A DNA stretch of 64,000 bases from Pseudomonadota bacterium (GTDB lineage Bacteria; Pseudomonadota; Alphaproteobacteria; Acetobacterales; Acetobacteraceae). A program made the translations under genes and the position numbers. The stretch covers positions 1-64,000 of the forward strand of contig JAJXXT010000158.1 of the NCBI GenBank assembly GCA_021780935.1. The letters are read 5' to 3'. The notes under the pieces are model-generated. The model was not told the origin of the DNA. It worked only from the letters and a program-made list of their open reading frames with translations, and ran no database searches. Of this stretch, positions 34,279 to 43,669 are shown piece after piece (position 1 is the first letter of the stretch; the number at the start of each line of letters is the position of its first letter).

Positions 34279-35489
34279 GCGACACCCAGGCCGATCCGGC
34301 GCCGGCGACCGCCCCCCGTGCGGGAGCGGGGGTGGCCCGGTGGGGCAAATCCGGGCTGGTGGACGCGCTGCGCCTGGCGCGGGCCGAAGGCGTGGGGCCG
34401 ATCGCCTGGCGGCGCCTGCTGGCGCGGTTTGGCACTCCCGCGGCAGCCCTGGCCGAACTGCCGGGCCTGGCACGGGCCGGCGGGCGCGAGGCGCCGCCGC
34501 GCATTCCCACGCGCGGCGAGGCCGAGGCCGAGATCGCCGCCCTCGAACGGCGCGGCGGGCGCTTCCTGTTGCTTGGCGAGGCGCCCTACCCCACGCTGCT
34601 GGCCGAGACCGACGACGCGCCGCCGCTGCTCGCCTGCGTCGGTGACCCTGGCGTGCTGGCGCGGCGCGCGGTCGCCATCGTCGGCAGCCGCAATGCCTCG
34701 GCCAACGGTCAGCGCATCGCCGAAATGCTGGCCGCCGATCTCGCGCAGGCCGGCATCGTCGTCATCTCCGGCCTCGCGCGCGGCATCGACACCGCAGCGC
34801 ACGAGGGCGCGCTGCTGCATGTCCGCAAGGACGCGCCGGCGGGCGGGGGAACCACCATCGCCTGCGTCGCCGGCGGGCTCGACATCCCTTATCCGCCGGA
34901 GAACGCGGCGCTGCAGGAGCGCATCGCCAGCGCCGGCGCGGTGCTGGCGGAGTCGCCGCTCGGCACCGCGCCGCTCGGCCGCGCCTTTCCCCGCCGTAAT
35001 CGTATCATCGCCGGCCTCAGCCTAGGCACCGTGGTGGTGGAGGCGGCGCCGCGCTCCGGCAGCCTGCTGACCGCGCGACTCGCCGTCGAGGCGAACCGCG
35101 AGGTGTTCGCGGTGCCGGGCACGCCGCTCGACCCGCGGGCGCGCGGCACCAACAACCTGATCCGCGAGGGAGTGGCCCATCTGGTGGAGAACGCGGCCGA
35201 TATCCTGAGCGAATTGCAGGGTGCGGCGGCGCGCGCCATCCGCCGCGAGCCGGCCCGCCACGCGCTGGAAGAACCGCGTCCGGACTGGAACGATCCAGCG
35301 CTTCACGCGAAGATAAGACCGCAACTCATTGATTTCATGTCCGCCTCACCGACCCCGGTTGACGACCTCATCCGCCGGTGCCAGTGCTCCGCCGCTGTCG
35401 TCATGGCCGTCCTGATGGAGCTGGAGGCCGCCGGCCGCATTCTGTCGCTGCCGGGAAACCGCGTGGCCCTCACCGAGCAAGATTTCTGA
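34275..35489 (+). CDS. dprA: DNA-processing protein DprA
   Basis: A 404-residue DprA/Smf protein that loads RecA on incoming single-stranded DNA in transformation. The Rossmann core shows VAIVGSRNAS, ISGLARGIDTAAH, VAGGLDIPYPPEN and VVVEAAPRSGSLLTARLA; the C-terminal DML1 winged helix is SPTPVDDLIRRCQCSAAVVMAVL. The N-terminal SAM-like region is GVGPIAWRRLLARFG. The start is a GTG overlapping the plsY stop (GTGA). It precedes topA, an order common in Alphaproteobacteria. Confidence 0.93.
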   Translation: MSDTQADPAPATAPRAGAGVARWGKSGLVDALRLARAEGVGPIAWRRLLARFGTPAAALAELPGLARAGGREAPPRIPTRGEAEAEIAALERRGGRFLLLGEAPYPTLLAETDDAPPLLACVGDPGVLARRAVAIVGSRNASANGQRIAEMLAADLAQAGIVVISGLARGIDTAAHEGALLHVRKDAPAGGGTTIACVAGGLDIPYPPENAALQERIASAGAVLAESPLGTAPLGRAFPRRNRIIAGLSLGTVVVEAAPRSGSLLTARLAVEANREVFAVPGTPLDPRARGTNNLIREGVAHLVENAADILSELQGAAARAIRREPARHALEEPRPDWNDPALHAKIRPQLIDFMSASPTPVDDLIRRCQCSAAVVMAVLMELEAAGRILSLPGNRVALTEQDF

Positions 35490-35511
35490 AGGACCCACCG
35501 CGGCCAACACC

Positions 35512-38319
35512 ATGACCGACGTCGTCGTCGTTGAATCTCCCGCCAAGGCCAAGACGATCAACAAGTATCTCGGCAGCCATTTCACGGTGCTGGCGAGCTT
35601 CGGCCATGTCCGCGACCTGCCGCCCAAGGACGGCTCCGTCCGCCCGGACGACGGTTTCGCCATGGACTGGGAGGCTGATGATCGCGGCGAGCGCCAGGTC
35701 GCGGCGATCGCCAAGGCGATGAAGGGGGCCGCGACCCTCTATCTCGCGACCGACCCCGACCGCGAGGGCGAGGCGATCTCCTGGCACGTGCGCGACATGC
35801 TGGCGAAGCGCCACGCGCTGGCCGGCAAGCAGGTGCGGCGCGTCACCTTCAACGAGATCACCCGCTCCGCCGTGACCACGGCGATGGCGCACCCGCGCGA
35901 ACTCGACCAGCCGCTGATCGAGGCCTATCTGGCGCGCCGCGCGCTGGACTATCTCGTGGGCTTCACCCTCTCGCCGGTGCTGTGGCGCAAGCTGCCGGGC
36001 AGCCGCAGCGCCGGGCGCGTGCAGTCGGTGGCGCTGCGCCTGATCTGCGAGCGCGAGGCCGAGATCGAGGCTTTCGTCGCGCGCGAATACTGGACCGTCG
36101 AGGCGCATTTCACGACACCGGCCGGCGCCCCGTTCACGGCGCGGCTGACGCATCTCGACGGTCGCCGGCTCGACCAGTTCGACCTCAACGACGCGGCGCT
36201 GGCCGAGGCCGCGCGCGCGGCGGTGCTCGCCGGCGCCTTCTCGGTCGCCGAGGTCGAGCGCAAGCGCACCCGCCGCCACCCGCCGCCGCCCTTCACCACC
36301 TCGACCCTGCAGCAGGAAGCGTCCCGTAAACTCGGGCTCGGCGCGCAGGCGACGATGCGCCTCGCCCAGCAGCTCTACGAGGGCGTCGATATCCCTAACT
36401 CCAGCGGCGGCGGCGAGACGGTCGGCCTGATCACCTATATGCGTACGGACGGCGTGCAGATGGCGGGCGAGGCGATCAGCGCCATCCGCGCGCATATCGG
36501 CACCCGCTTCGGCGGCGACTACCTCCCCGGCCAGGCGCGCGAATACACCACCCGCGCAAAAAACGCTCAGGAGGCGCACGAGGCGATCCGCCCCACCGAT
36601 GTCGAGCGCACGCCGGACACCGTCGCCCGCCATCTGAAGCCGGAACAATTGCGGCTCTACGAGCTGGTCTGGAAGCGCGCGGTGGCCTCACAGATGCAGT
36701 CCGCCGAGATCGACCAGGTCGCCGTCGATGTCGCCGCCCCCGCCGCGCCGCGCCGGCCGGTGCTGCGGGCCAACGGCTCGACCATCGCCTTCGACGGCTT
36801 CCTGCGCCTCTACCGCGAGGACACCGACGACGAGCAGGCGGACAAGCCGGCCGGCGAGGGCGAGGCGGACCGCATGCTGCCGCCGATGGACCGCGGCAAC
36901 CCGCTGGGGCTCGGGCCCGTCGAGGCGGAGCAGCATTTCACCCAGCCGCCGCCGCGGTTTTCCGAGGCGAGCCTGGTCAAGCGCATGGAGGAGCTGGGCA
37001 TCGGCCGCCCCTCCACCTACGCCTCCATCCTCACCGTGCTGCAGGACCGCAACTATGTGCGGCTGGAGCGCCGGCGCTTCGTGCCGGAGGATCGTGGCCG
37101 GCTGGTGACGGCCTTCCTGACCAGCTTCTTCCGCCGCTACGTTGATCCTGGCTTCACCGCCTCGCTGGAGGAACAGCTCGACGACATTTCCGGCGGGCGG
37201 GCCGACTGGCGCGCCGTGATGGCGGCGTTCTGGGCTGAGTTTTCGAAGGCGGTGGAGGGGACGCGCGACCTCACGATCTCGGACGTCATCAACGCGCTCG
37301 ACGCCGATCTCGGGCCGCATTTCTTCCCCGCGCGCGCCGATGGCGCCGACCCGCGGCTGTGCCCGTCCTGTGGCCAGGGCCGGCTCGGGCTCAAGCTCGG
37401 CCGGCTCGGCGCGTTCATCGGCTGTTCGAGCTATCCGTCCTGCCAGTACACCCGCCCGCTCGCGGTGCAGAACGGCGAGGGCGACGCGGCGGCGCTCAAG
37501 GAGGGCACACGCGACCTCGGCACCGACCCCGCGACCGGCGAGCCCATCAGTGTCCGCCGCGGCCCCTACGGCATTTATGTCCAGGCGGGCGAGGCGGCCG
37601 AGGGGACGAAGGAGAAGCCGCGCCGGACCAGTCTGCCGCGCGGCATGGAGGGCGACGCGATCACGCTCGACCAGGCGCTCGGCCTGCTGTCGCTGCCACG
37701 CGAGATCGGCCTGCATCCGGAGACGAAACAGCCGATTCTGGCCGGCATCGGCCGGTTCGGACCCTATGTCCGCATGGGCAGCATCTACGCCTCGCTCGAC
37801 CGCGACGACGACGTGCTGGCGGTCGGGCTCAACCGGGCGGTGGATCTGCTGGCGAAAAAACTCGCCTCGGTCCGCAGCCTCGGCGCGCATCCCGCGGACG
37901 GCGCCGAGGTGACGGTGCGCAAGGGCCGCTTCGGCCCCTATGCCCGCCATCACGACATCATCGCCAACCTGCCGCGCGGCACGCCGATGGAGGAGTTCAG
38001 CCTCGACGAGGCGGTGGCGCTGCTGGCGGAGAAGGGCAAGGCCATGAAGCCGCGCGGCGCCAAGGCGGGCGCCGGGAAAGGCGCCAGGAAGAGTGCGGCG
38101 AGGAGCGGTGCGAACGGTGCGGCGAAGAAGCCCGCCAAAGCCAAGGCCGCGGAGGCTGCGCCCGGCGGGACGGCTCCCGTGAAGGCTGCGCCCACCAAGA
38201 AGCGGGTGGCGACGAAACGAGTTGCCAAGAAGCCTTCGGCCAGAAGTCCTTCAGCCACGAAAAAGGAGCGGCAGCCGCGCCGCACCGCCGCTGCCCCGCC
38301 CGCATCCCAGGCGGACTGA
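35512..38319 (+). CDS. topA: DNA topoisomerase I (type IA)
   Basis: A 935-residue enzyme that relaxes negative supercoils. The Toprim domain opens VVVVESPAKAKTINKYL and holds ATDPDREGEAISWH; the active-site tyrosine is in GLITYMRTDG (Tyr309). A C-terminal zinc-ribbon (LCPSCGQGRLG...GCSSYPSCQY) is followed by repeats and a Lys/Ala/Arg-rich tail of about 90 residues, reminiscent of the histone-like protein at 4660-5058. The tail overlaps no other supported CDS, but the following RNase R gene begins within 80 bp and lacks its usual N-terminus. Confidence 0.96.
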   Translation: MTDVVVVESPAKAKTINKYLGSHFTVLASFGHVRDLPPKDGSVRPDDGFAMDWEADDRGERQVAAIAKAMKGAATLYLATDPDREGEAISWHVRDMLAKRHALAGKQVRRVTFNEITRSAVTTAMAHPRELDQPLIEAYLARRALDYLVGFTLSPVLWRKLPGSRSAGRVQSVALRLICEREAEIEAFVAREYWTVEAHFTTPAGAPFTARLTHLDGRRLDQFDLNDAALAEAARAAVLAGAFSVAEVERKRTRRHPPPPFTTSTLQQEASRKLGLGAQATMRLAQQLYEGVDIPNSSGGGETVGLITYMRTDGVQMAGEAISAIRAHIGTRFGGDYLPGQAREYTTRAKNAQEAHEAIRPTDVERTPDTVARHLKPEQLRLYELVWKRAVASQMQSAEIDQVAVDVAAPAAPRRPVLRANGSTIAFDGFLRLYREDTDDEQADKPAGEGEADRMLPPMDRGNPLGLGPVEAEQHFTQPPPRFSEASLVKRMEELGIGRPSTYASILTVLQDRNYVRLERRRFVPEDRGRLVTAFLTSFFRRYVDPGFTASLEEQLDDISGGRADWRAVMAAFWAEFSKAVEGTRDLTISDVINALDADLGPHFFPARADGADPRLCPSCGQGRLGLKLGRLGAFIGCSSYPSCQYTRPLAVQNGEGDAAALKEGTRDLGTDPATGEPISVRRGPYGIYVQAGEAAEGTKEKPRRTSLPRGMEGDAITLDQALGLLSLPREIGLHPETKQPILAGIGRFGPYVRMGSIYASLDRDDDVLAVGLNRAVDLLAKKLASVRSLGAHPADGAEVTVRKGRFGPYARHHDIIANLPRGTPMEEFSLDEAVALLAEKGKAMKPRGAKAGAGKGARKSAARSGANGAAKKPAKAKAAEAAPGGTAPVKAAPTKKRVATKRVAKKPSARSPSATKKERQPRRTAAAPPASQAD

Positions 38320-38398
38320 CCGGTCGGGCGACCGCCGTCCGCCACACGGCAAGGCGGGCGGGCGCCAGTTGGGGGAAGGCACGCCCTTCCTGATCGGC

Positions 38399-40195
38399 GT
38401 GCGGCGCGGCCAGTCGCTGGAGCCGGTGGATCGCCGCGCCGCGGGCAGCTACGAGATCACTGCGGGCCACGCCGCCGAGGGCCACCTCGTGCGCGCCGAA
38501 ATCCTGCCCCAACCCGGGTCGCAGCGACGCTGGGGGCCCATGCCGGTGCGCATCCTCGACGATCTCGGCCCCGCCGACGGGCCGCGCGCCGCAAGCCGCA
38601 TGGCGCTGGCGCTGCACGCCATCCCGACCGTGATCCCCGAGGCCGCCGAGGCCGAGGCGGCGCGGGCGCGCGCCGTCCGCCCGGCCGGGCGCGAGGACCT
38701 CCGCGCGCTGGCGCTGGTCACCATCGACGGCGAGGACGCGCGCGACTTCGACGACGCGGTGTTCGCCGAGCCGACGCCATCCGGCCACCGCCTCGTGGTC
38801 GCCATCGCCGATGTCGCGCATTACGTCCGCGCGGGCGGCGCGCTCGACGCCATGGCGCGCGAGCGCGGCAACTCCGTCTATTTCCCGGACCTTGTGGTAC
38901 CGATGCTGCCGGAGGCGCTGTCCAACCACTGGTGCAGCCTCAAGCCGGAGGAGAACCGCGGCTGCCTGTTCGTCGAGATGACGATCGACGCCGCCGGCAC
39001 CAAGACCGCGCATCGTTTCGGGCGCGGCATCATGCGCAGCCACGCCCGGCTGACGTACGAGGGCGCGCAGCGTCTGGCGATCGCCGGCACCGACCCGCGC
39101 GTCAACGCGCTGTTCGCCGCCTGGCGGGCGCTCGAGCTCGCGCGCGAACGCCGCGGCGCGCTCGACCTCGACCTGCCGGAACGCCAGGCGCTGATGGCCG
39201 AGGATGGCGGCGTGCTGGAAGTCCGCCACCGCGAGCGGCTGGATTCGCACCGCGTCATCGAGGCGTTCATGGTGCTCGCCAATGTCGCCGCCGCCGAGGA
39301 ACTGACATCGCGCCGCGCCCCCTGCGTGTTTCGCGTGCATGCGCCGCCGACGCCGGAAAAACTCGACACGCTGCGCGGCGTGCTCAAGGGCTTCGGCATG
39401 TCACTGCCCGCCGGCAACCGGCTGCATCCGCGCGACCTCGACCGCGCGCTGCGCCGTGCCGCGAGCCTGCCCGAGGCGCCGCTGATCCACGAGACGGTGC
39501 TGCGCAGCCTGTCACGCGCCGAATACGCGGTCGAGAATATCGGCCATTTCGGCCTGGCGCTCCCGGCCTACGCGCATTTCACCTCGCCGATCCGCCGCTA
39601 TGCCGACCTGCTGGTGCACCGCGCGCTGATCGCCTCGCTGGGCCTCGGCACCGACGGCGAGGCGGCGGGCGCGGGGTGGGACGCCATCGCGCAGCACATC
39701 ACGCAGGCCGAGCGGCGCGCGGCGCTGGCCGAGCGCGACGCCATGGACCGGCTGCTTGCGGCTTATCTGTCACAGCGCGTGGGGTTTGTGTTCCCGGCGC
39801 GGATTTCCGGCGTGACGCGCGCCGGGATTTTCGTCACATTGGAATCCAACGGTGCCAGCGGACTGATTCCGGTGTCCACACTTCCGCAGGATTATTATCG
39901 TCTCGATGAGGCAACGCAGAGCCTGGTGGGCCGCCATGGCGGCCGACGCTTTCGCCTCGCCGACCGGCTCGACGTGATGCTGGCGCAGGCGATCCCGCTC
40001 ACCGGCACCCTGACCTTCGCGATCCAGGGCGGTGCGACGGCAGGCGGGCGAAGGGAGCCCACCCAAACCGCCAACGACGGCGCGCCGGATCGCAACGCCC
40101 ATAAACGTAGAGCGCCACGCAGCCTGGTGCCGGGGACGCCGGCGCCGGCTGGCGGTGCCGGCCGACGCAGGGGGCCACGACGCGGCCGGACGTGA
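38399..40195 (+). CDS. RNase R/VacB-type exoribonuclease with a missing N-terminal region
   Basis: A 598-residue RNB-family 3'-5' exoribonuclease. The catalytic core is complete: VTIDGEDARDFDDAVFAE with the metal-binding aspartates, DVAHYVRAGGALD, NSVYFPDLVVPMLPEALS, the HFTSPIRRYADLLVHR motif, and a C-terminal S1 domain (GFVFPARISGVTRAGIFV). What is missing is the N-terminal helix-turn-helix and first cold-shock domain, roughly 130-200 residues in relatives; topA ends only 79 bp upstream. The start is uncertain: GTG 38399 is taken here, TTG 38369 has a better ribosome site. The basic tail (KRRAPRS...RRRGPRRGR) is typical. It may be a truncated but active enzyme. Confidence 0.8.
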   Translation: MRRGQSLEPVDRRAAGSYEITAGHAAEGHLVRAEILPQPGSQRRWGPMPVRILDDLGPADGPRAASRMALALHAIPTVIPEAAEAEAARARAVRPAGREDLRALALVTIDGEDARDFDDAVFAEPTPSGHRLVVAIADVAHYVRAGGALDAMARERGNSVYFPDLVVPMLPEALSNHWCSLKPEENRGCLFVEMTIDAAGTKTAHRFGRGIMRSHARLTYEGAQRLAIAGTDPRVNALFAAWRALELARERRGALDLDLPERQALMAEDGGVLEVRHRERLDSHRVIEAFMVLANVAAAEELTSRRAPCVFRVHAPPTPEKLDTLRGVLKGFGMSLPAGNRLHPRDLDRALRRAASLPEAPLIHETVLRSLSRAEYAVENIGHFGLALPAYAHFTSPIRRYADLLVHRALIASLGLGTDGEAAGAGWDAIAQHITQAERRAALAERDAMDRLLAAYLSQRVGFVFPARISGVTRAGIFVTLESNGASGLIPVSTLPQDYYRLDEATQSLVGRHGGRRFRLADRLDVMLAQAIPLTGTLTFAIQGGATAGGRREPTQTANDGAPDRNAHKRRAPRSLVPGTPAPAGGAGRRRGPRRGRT

Positions 40196-41757
40196 AACGC
40201 GCCTCTCTGATCGCGCTGTGGCTGATCGCCCTCGGCGCGCCGCTTGCCGCCAGGGCGGACCCCTATGTCCCCGGGCACGCGCTCGATGGCGGACGCATCG
40301 CCGCGGTGACGACGGCGGCGCTGGCCTTCATCCCGCCGCGCGCCCTGTTCAAGACCTCGGCGGCGCAGCTCGCGATGTGGGGCCTGCGCGGCATCACCGC
40401 CCTCGACCAGAGCCTGGTTCTGCGGCTCGACGGCACGCCTGGCGGCGGACGCGTGGTGATGTCCGGCGCGCATGGGCCGCTGCTGGCCTTCTCCGCGCCC
40501 AAGCGGTCGGACGCCGCGGGCTGGGGCCGTACGCTCGCGGCGATGGCACAGAAGGCGTGGGACGTCTCGCGCCGGGTCCGCGACGCGCATACCGGCGGCA
40601 TCCTGGAGAGCATCTTCGATGAGATGTTCGCGCATTTCGACCCCTACACCCGCTACGTGCCACCCGCACCCGCCAACCGCGAGCGGCGCGCGCGCGGCAG
40701 CCGCGCCGGCCCCGGGCTCGATGTCGCGGAACGCCAGGGCGCGTTCATCGTGGTCCGGCTCGACCCCCAGGGTCCGGCGGCGCAGGCCGGAATCCGCCTG
40801 GGCGACGTGCTGCTCTCGGTCGATGACGCGACGGTGCAGGGAGCCGATGTCGCCGCGGTGCACGCGATGCTGGCGGGGCCCCGCGGCAGTTCGGTGGTGC
40901 TGACGGTGCGCCGTCCCGGCCAGCGCCATGCCCGCACGCTGATCGTCGAACGGTCCTCGGCGCCGCCGGCGACCGTGTTCACGCACCGGCGCGGAGCGTT
41001 CCTGGTGGTGCGTATCCAGGCCTTCGCCGACGATACCGGCGCGCGGCTGTCGCAGGACCTGATCCGCGCCATGGCCGGCGCGCACAAGCCGCACGGTATC
41101 TTGCTCGACCTGCGCGGCAACCGCGGCGGTGTGCTGGCGAGCGCGGTCGACGCGGCCTCCGCGCTGCTCGGCCACGGCGAGGTCGCGCGCACCGATGGCC
41201 GAACCCAGGCCGCGCGGCGCATCCTGCGCGCCAAGGGGCACGATCTCGTGCCCGGGCTGCCGGTGGTGGTGCTGGTGGACGGCAACACCGCGAGCGCCGC
41301 CGAGGTGTTCGCCGCCGCCCTCGCCGATGACCGGCGCGCCGTGGTGATGGGCACCGCGACGCTGGGCAAGGGGCTGGTGCAGACGGTCGAGCGGATGCCG
41401 GACGGCGGCGAGCTGTTCCTCACCTGGAGCCGCATCCTGGCGCCGCGCGGCTGGCCGCTGCAGGATCTCGGCGTGGTGCCGCAGATCTGCACCAGCCTCG
41501 GCCCCGGCGCCGTGGCACGCCAGCTCGTGACGCTGCGCCAAGGCACGGACGCCATGCTGGCGGTCGCCATAGCGGCCCGCGCGGCGCGCCCGCCGCTGCC
41601 GCCAACCCGCGCGCTGGCGCTGCGCGCGCCCTGCCCGGCCGCGATCAGCGATGGCGGCGAGGTCGCGGCGGCGATCGAGCTATTGACGGACGGTCCTGCC
41701 TATCGGGCGGCCCTGCTGCCGCTTCTGCCCGTGGCACCCCCGCCCGCGCATCCCTGA
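40192..41757 (+). CDS. S41-family C-terminal processing peptidase
   Basis: A 521-residue exported protease with a signal peptide (SLIALWLIALGAPLAARA). A PDZ domain occupies about 180-250 (GPAAQAGIRLGDVLLSVDD). The tail-specific protease core has GILLDLRGNRGG and the Ser-Lys dyad: Ser368 in NTASAAEVF and Lys393 in TLGKGLVQT, 25 residues apart as in CtpA. It trims or degrades periplasmic proteins from the C-terminus. The GTG start overlaps the RNase R stop (GTGA), so it is translationally coupled. Confidence 0.88.
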   Translation: MKRASLIALWLIALGAPLAARADPYVPGHALDGGRIAAVTTAALAFIPPRALFKTSAAQLAMWGLRGITALDQSLVLRLDGTPGGGRVVMSGAHGPLLAFSAPKRSDAAGWGRTLAAMAQKAWDVSRRVRDAHTGGILESIFDEMFAHFDPYTRYVPPAPANRERRARGSRAGPGLDVAERQGAFIVVRLDPQGPAAQAGIRLGDVLLSVDDATVQGADVAAVHAMLAGPRGSSVVLTVRRPGQRHARTLIVERSSAPPATVFTHRRGAFLVVRIQAFADDTGARLSQDLIRAMAGAHKPHGILLDLRGNRGGVLASAVDAASALLGHGEVARTDGRTQAARRILRAKGHDLVPGLPVVVLVDGNTASAAEVFAAALADDRRAVVMGTATLGKGLVQTVERMPDGGELFLTWSRILAPRGWPLQDLGVVPQICTSLGPGAVARQLVTLRQGTDAMLAVAIAARAARPPLPPTRALALRAPCPAAISDGGEVAAAIELLTDGPAYRAALLPLLPVAPPPAHP

Positions 41758-41879
41758 ACGCCGCCGACCGTGGCCGTGAACCTTGACTTGTCGGTGAAGC
41801 TGCCGCATGGACCGAGGCCCAGCCCGCCTTCCCTCCCGGGACAGGCAGGGCATCCTCAGGACCGTTCGGATTTCGCGCC

Positions 41880-42047
41880 ATGGCCAAGACCAACACCGTG
41901 CAGATCAAGCTCGTCTCGAGCGAGGATACCGGCTTCTTCTACGTGACCAAGAAGAACGCGCGGACCAAGACCGCGAAGATGGAGTTGCGGAAATACGACC
42001 CCGTGGCGCGCAAGCACGTCATGTTCCGCGAAGCCAAGATCAAGTAG
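41880..42047 (+). CDS. rpmG: 50S ribosomal protein bL33
   Basis: A 55-residue bL33 starting [20 protein letters not shown] and containing [21 protein letters not shown]. It has no Cys-Cys pairs, so it is the zinc-independent (C-minus) form. It stands 122 bp after the protease gene, with a GC hairpin downstream before the convergent pleD. Confidence 0.96.
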   Translation: MAKTNTVQIKLVSSEDTGFFYVTKKNARTKTAKMELRKYDPVARKHVMFREAKIK

Positions 42048-42073
42048 CGAAGCCGGCAGCGAGCGCCCCTGGT

Positions 42074-42093
42074 GGGCCCTGACGGACGGGCCC
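42074..42093 (+). terminator. candidate terminator between rpmG and pleD
   Basis: GGGCCC (42074-42079) and GGGCCC (42088-42093) can pair around an 8-nt loop, followed by TTG. It sits between convergent genes and may serve both. Confidence 0.4.
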
Positions 42094-42145
42094 TTGCCGG
42101 CCTGCCATGCCGAACCGGCGATGCGACCCTGTTATCCCGAGCCCG

Positions 42146-43507
42146 TTATCCCGCTTCCGCTGTAACGGCGGTCGCGACGCGGTTGCGCCCGTCTCGCTTG
42201 GCGACGTAGAGCGCCTGGTCGGCGGCGGCGATGAGTTGTTCCGCGGAGCCGCCCGGGGTGTGCGTGGCCACGCCAAGGCTGATGGTCAGCGGATGCGCGC
42301 TCGCCTCCTCCGGCATGAAGTTCATCGCCGCGATGGCCGTGCGCAGGCGCTCGGCCGCGGCCTGCGCCTCGGCGAGGCTGGCGCCGGGCATCACCACCGC
42401 GAACTCCTCTCCGCCGTAGCGCGAGACGCTGTCCGCCAGCCGCACCCGTCCGCGAAGCACGTCCGCGACGTGGCGCAGCGCCCGGTCGCCGACCGGGTGG
42501 CCCCAGCGGTCGTTGACCATCTTGAAGTGGTCGACATCGATCATCACCAGGGCCAGCGAGGCGTCGCGTCCGGGCGCCAGCCGTGCCGCGAGATCGCGCA
42601 TCAGGTAGCGCTGGTTGTAGAGGCCGGTGAGCGGGTCGATCAGTGCCAGCTCGATCGCGTGGCCCATGTCATTGCGCAGCCGCTCCTGATACACCCGCCG
42701 GCGGATCTGGTTGCGTGCCCGCGCACGCAGCTCGTTGGCGTCGATCGGGCGGATCACCCAGTCATTCGCGCCGAGGTCGAAGCCGCGCAGGATACGCTCC
42801 TTCTGCTCGGGCTCGGCGATCAGCAGCAGCGGAATGTCCTGGGTCGCCTCGCTCGAACGCAGGCGCGAGGCCAGACGCAGCGGGTCATCGACCGTCATCG
42901 AGAGGCTGAGCACCACGAGGTCGAGCGGCAGCCCGCCGGCGAGGCTCGCCGCCTCCGCCTCGCTGCCGGCGCGTCCGGCGACCACGCCGTCGCGCGCCAG
43001 CACGTCCTGCACCGCCAGCGCGTCGAGCTCGTTGTCGTCCACCACCAGCGCCCGCGCGCCGGCGATGGAGGGGGGCACGAACTCGTCCTCCACGTCGCGC
43101 ATCGGGGCACCCCGGCTGCGCCACTCGTCGAGCAGGCGCTTGAGCCGGACCAGGGACTTCACGCGCGCCAGCAGTGTCTCGAAATCGACGGGTTTGGTGA
43201 GGAAATCGTCGGCCCCGGCCTCCAGCCCCGCGATGCGTTCATCGGCCTCGTGCAGGGCCGTGACCATGACCACCGGGATATGCCGCGTCGCGGCATTGGC
43301 CTTGATGCGCCGGCACACCGTGTAGCCGTCCATGTCCGGCATCATCACATCGAGCAGCACCAGGTCCGGCTGCCAGGAATCGGCCGCGGCCAGCGCGTCG
43401 CTGCCGCAGGAGGCGGTACGGACATCGTAGTATTCCTGCCCCAGCCGCGCCTCGAGCAGGCGGGCATTGGCGGCGACATCATCCACGACGAGGATTCGAG
43501 CCGTCAT
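42146..43507 (-). CDS. pleD: PleD-type response regulator with diguanylate cyclase domain
   Basis: A 453-residue REC-REC-GGDEF protein. REC1 has the phosphoacceptor Asp53 in LVLLDVMMPDMDGY. REC2 (about 151-270) has DLVVLSLSM, with Ser201 at the acceptor position, so it is an adaptor domain as in Caulobacter PleD. The cyclase domain carries DVDHFKMVND, the active site GGEEF (365-369) and the inhibitory I-site RLAD (356-359) five residues before it. It makes c-di-GMP on phosphorylation, with product inhibition. PleD governs pole development and motility in Alphaproteobacteria. A degenerate EAL gene occurs at 51153. Confidence 0.93.
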   Translation of the reverse strand: MTARILVVDDVAANARLLEARLGQEYYDVRTASCGSDALAAADSWQPDLVLLDVMMPDMDGYTVCRRIKANAATRHIPVVMVTALHEADERIAGLEAGADDFLTKPVDFETLLARVKSLVRLKRLLDEWRSRGAPMRDVEDEFVPPSIAGARALVVDDNELDALAVQDVLARDGVVAGRAGSEAEAASLAGGLPLDLVVLSLSMTVDDPLRLASRLRSSEATQDIPLLLIAEPEQKERILRGFDLGANDWVIRPIDANELRARARNQIRRRVYQERLRNDMGHAIELALIDPLTGLYNQRYLMRDLAARLAPGRDASLALVMIDVDHFKMVNDRWGHPVGDRALRHVADVLRGRVRLADSVSRYGGEEFAVVMPGASLAEAQAAAERLRTAIAAMNFMPEEASAHPLTISLGVATHTPGGSAEQLIAAADQALYVAKRDGRNRVATAVTAEAG

Positions 43508-43669
43508 CGAGCGTAAAGTCTCCTGGTATCAACTTGCCCGGCCGCCGCGAAAAACGCCACCCCGGACCGCTGCCCGCGGGATCCGGCGCGGACAAGCTTT
43601 CCCCGTGCGACGAATCAGTCTATCGCGAACCGCCTTTATGAACTCATACAGTCGATGGGTGACAGAGCC

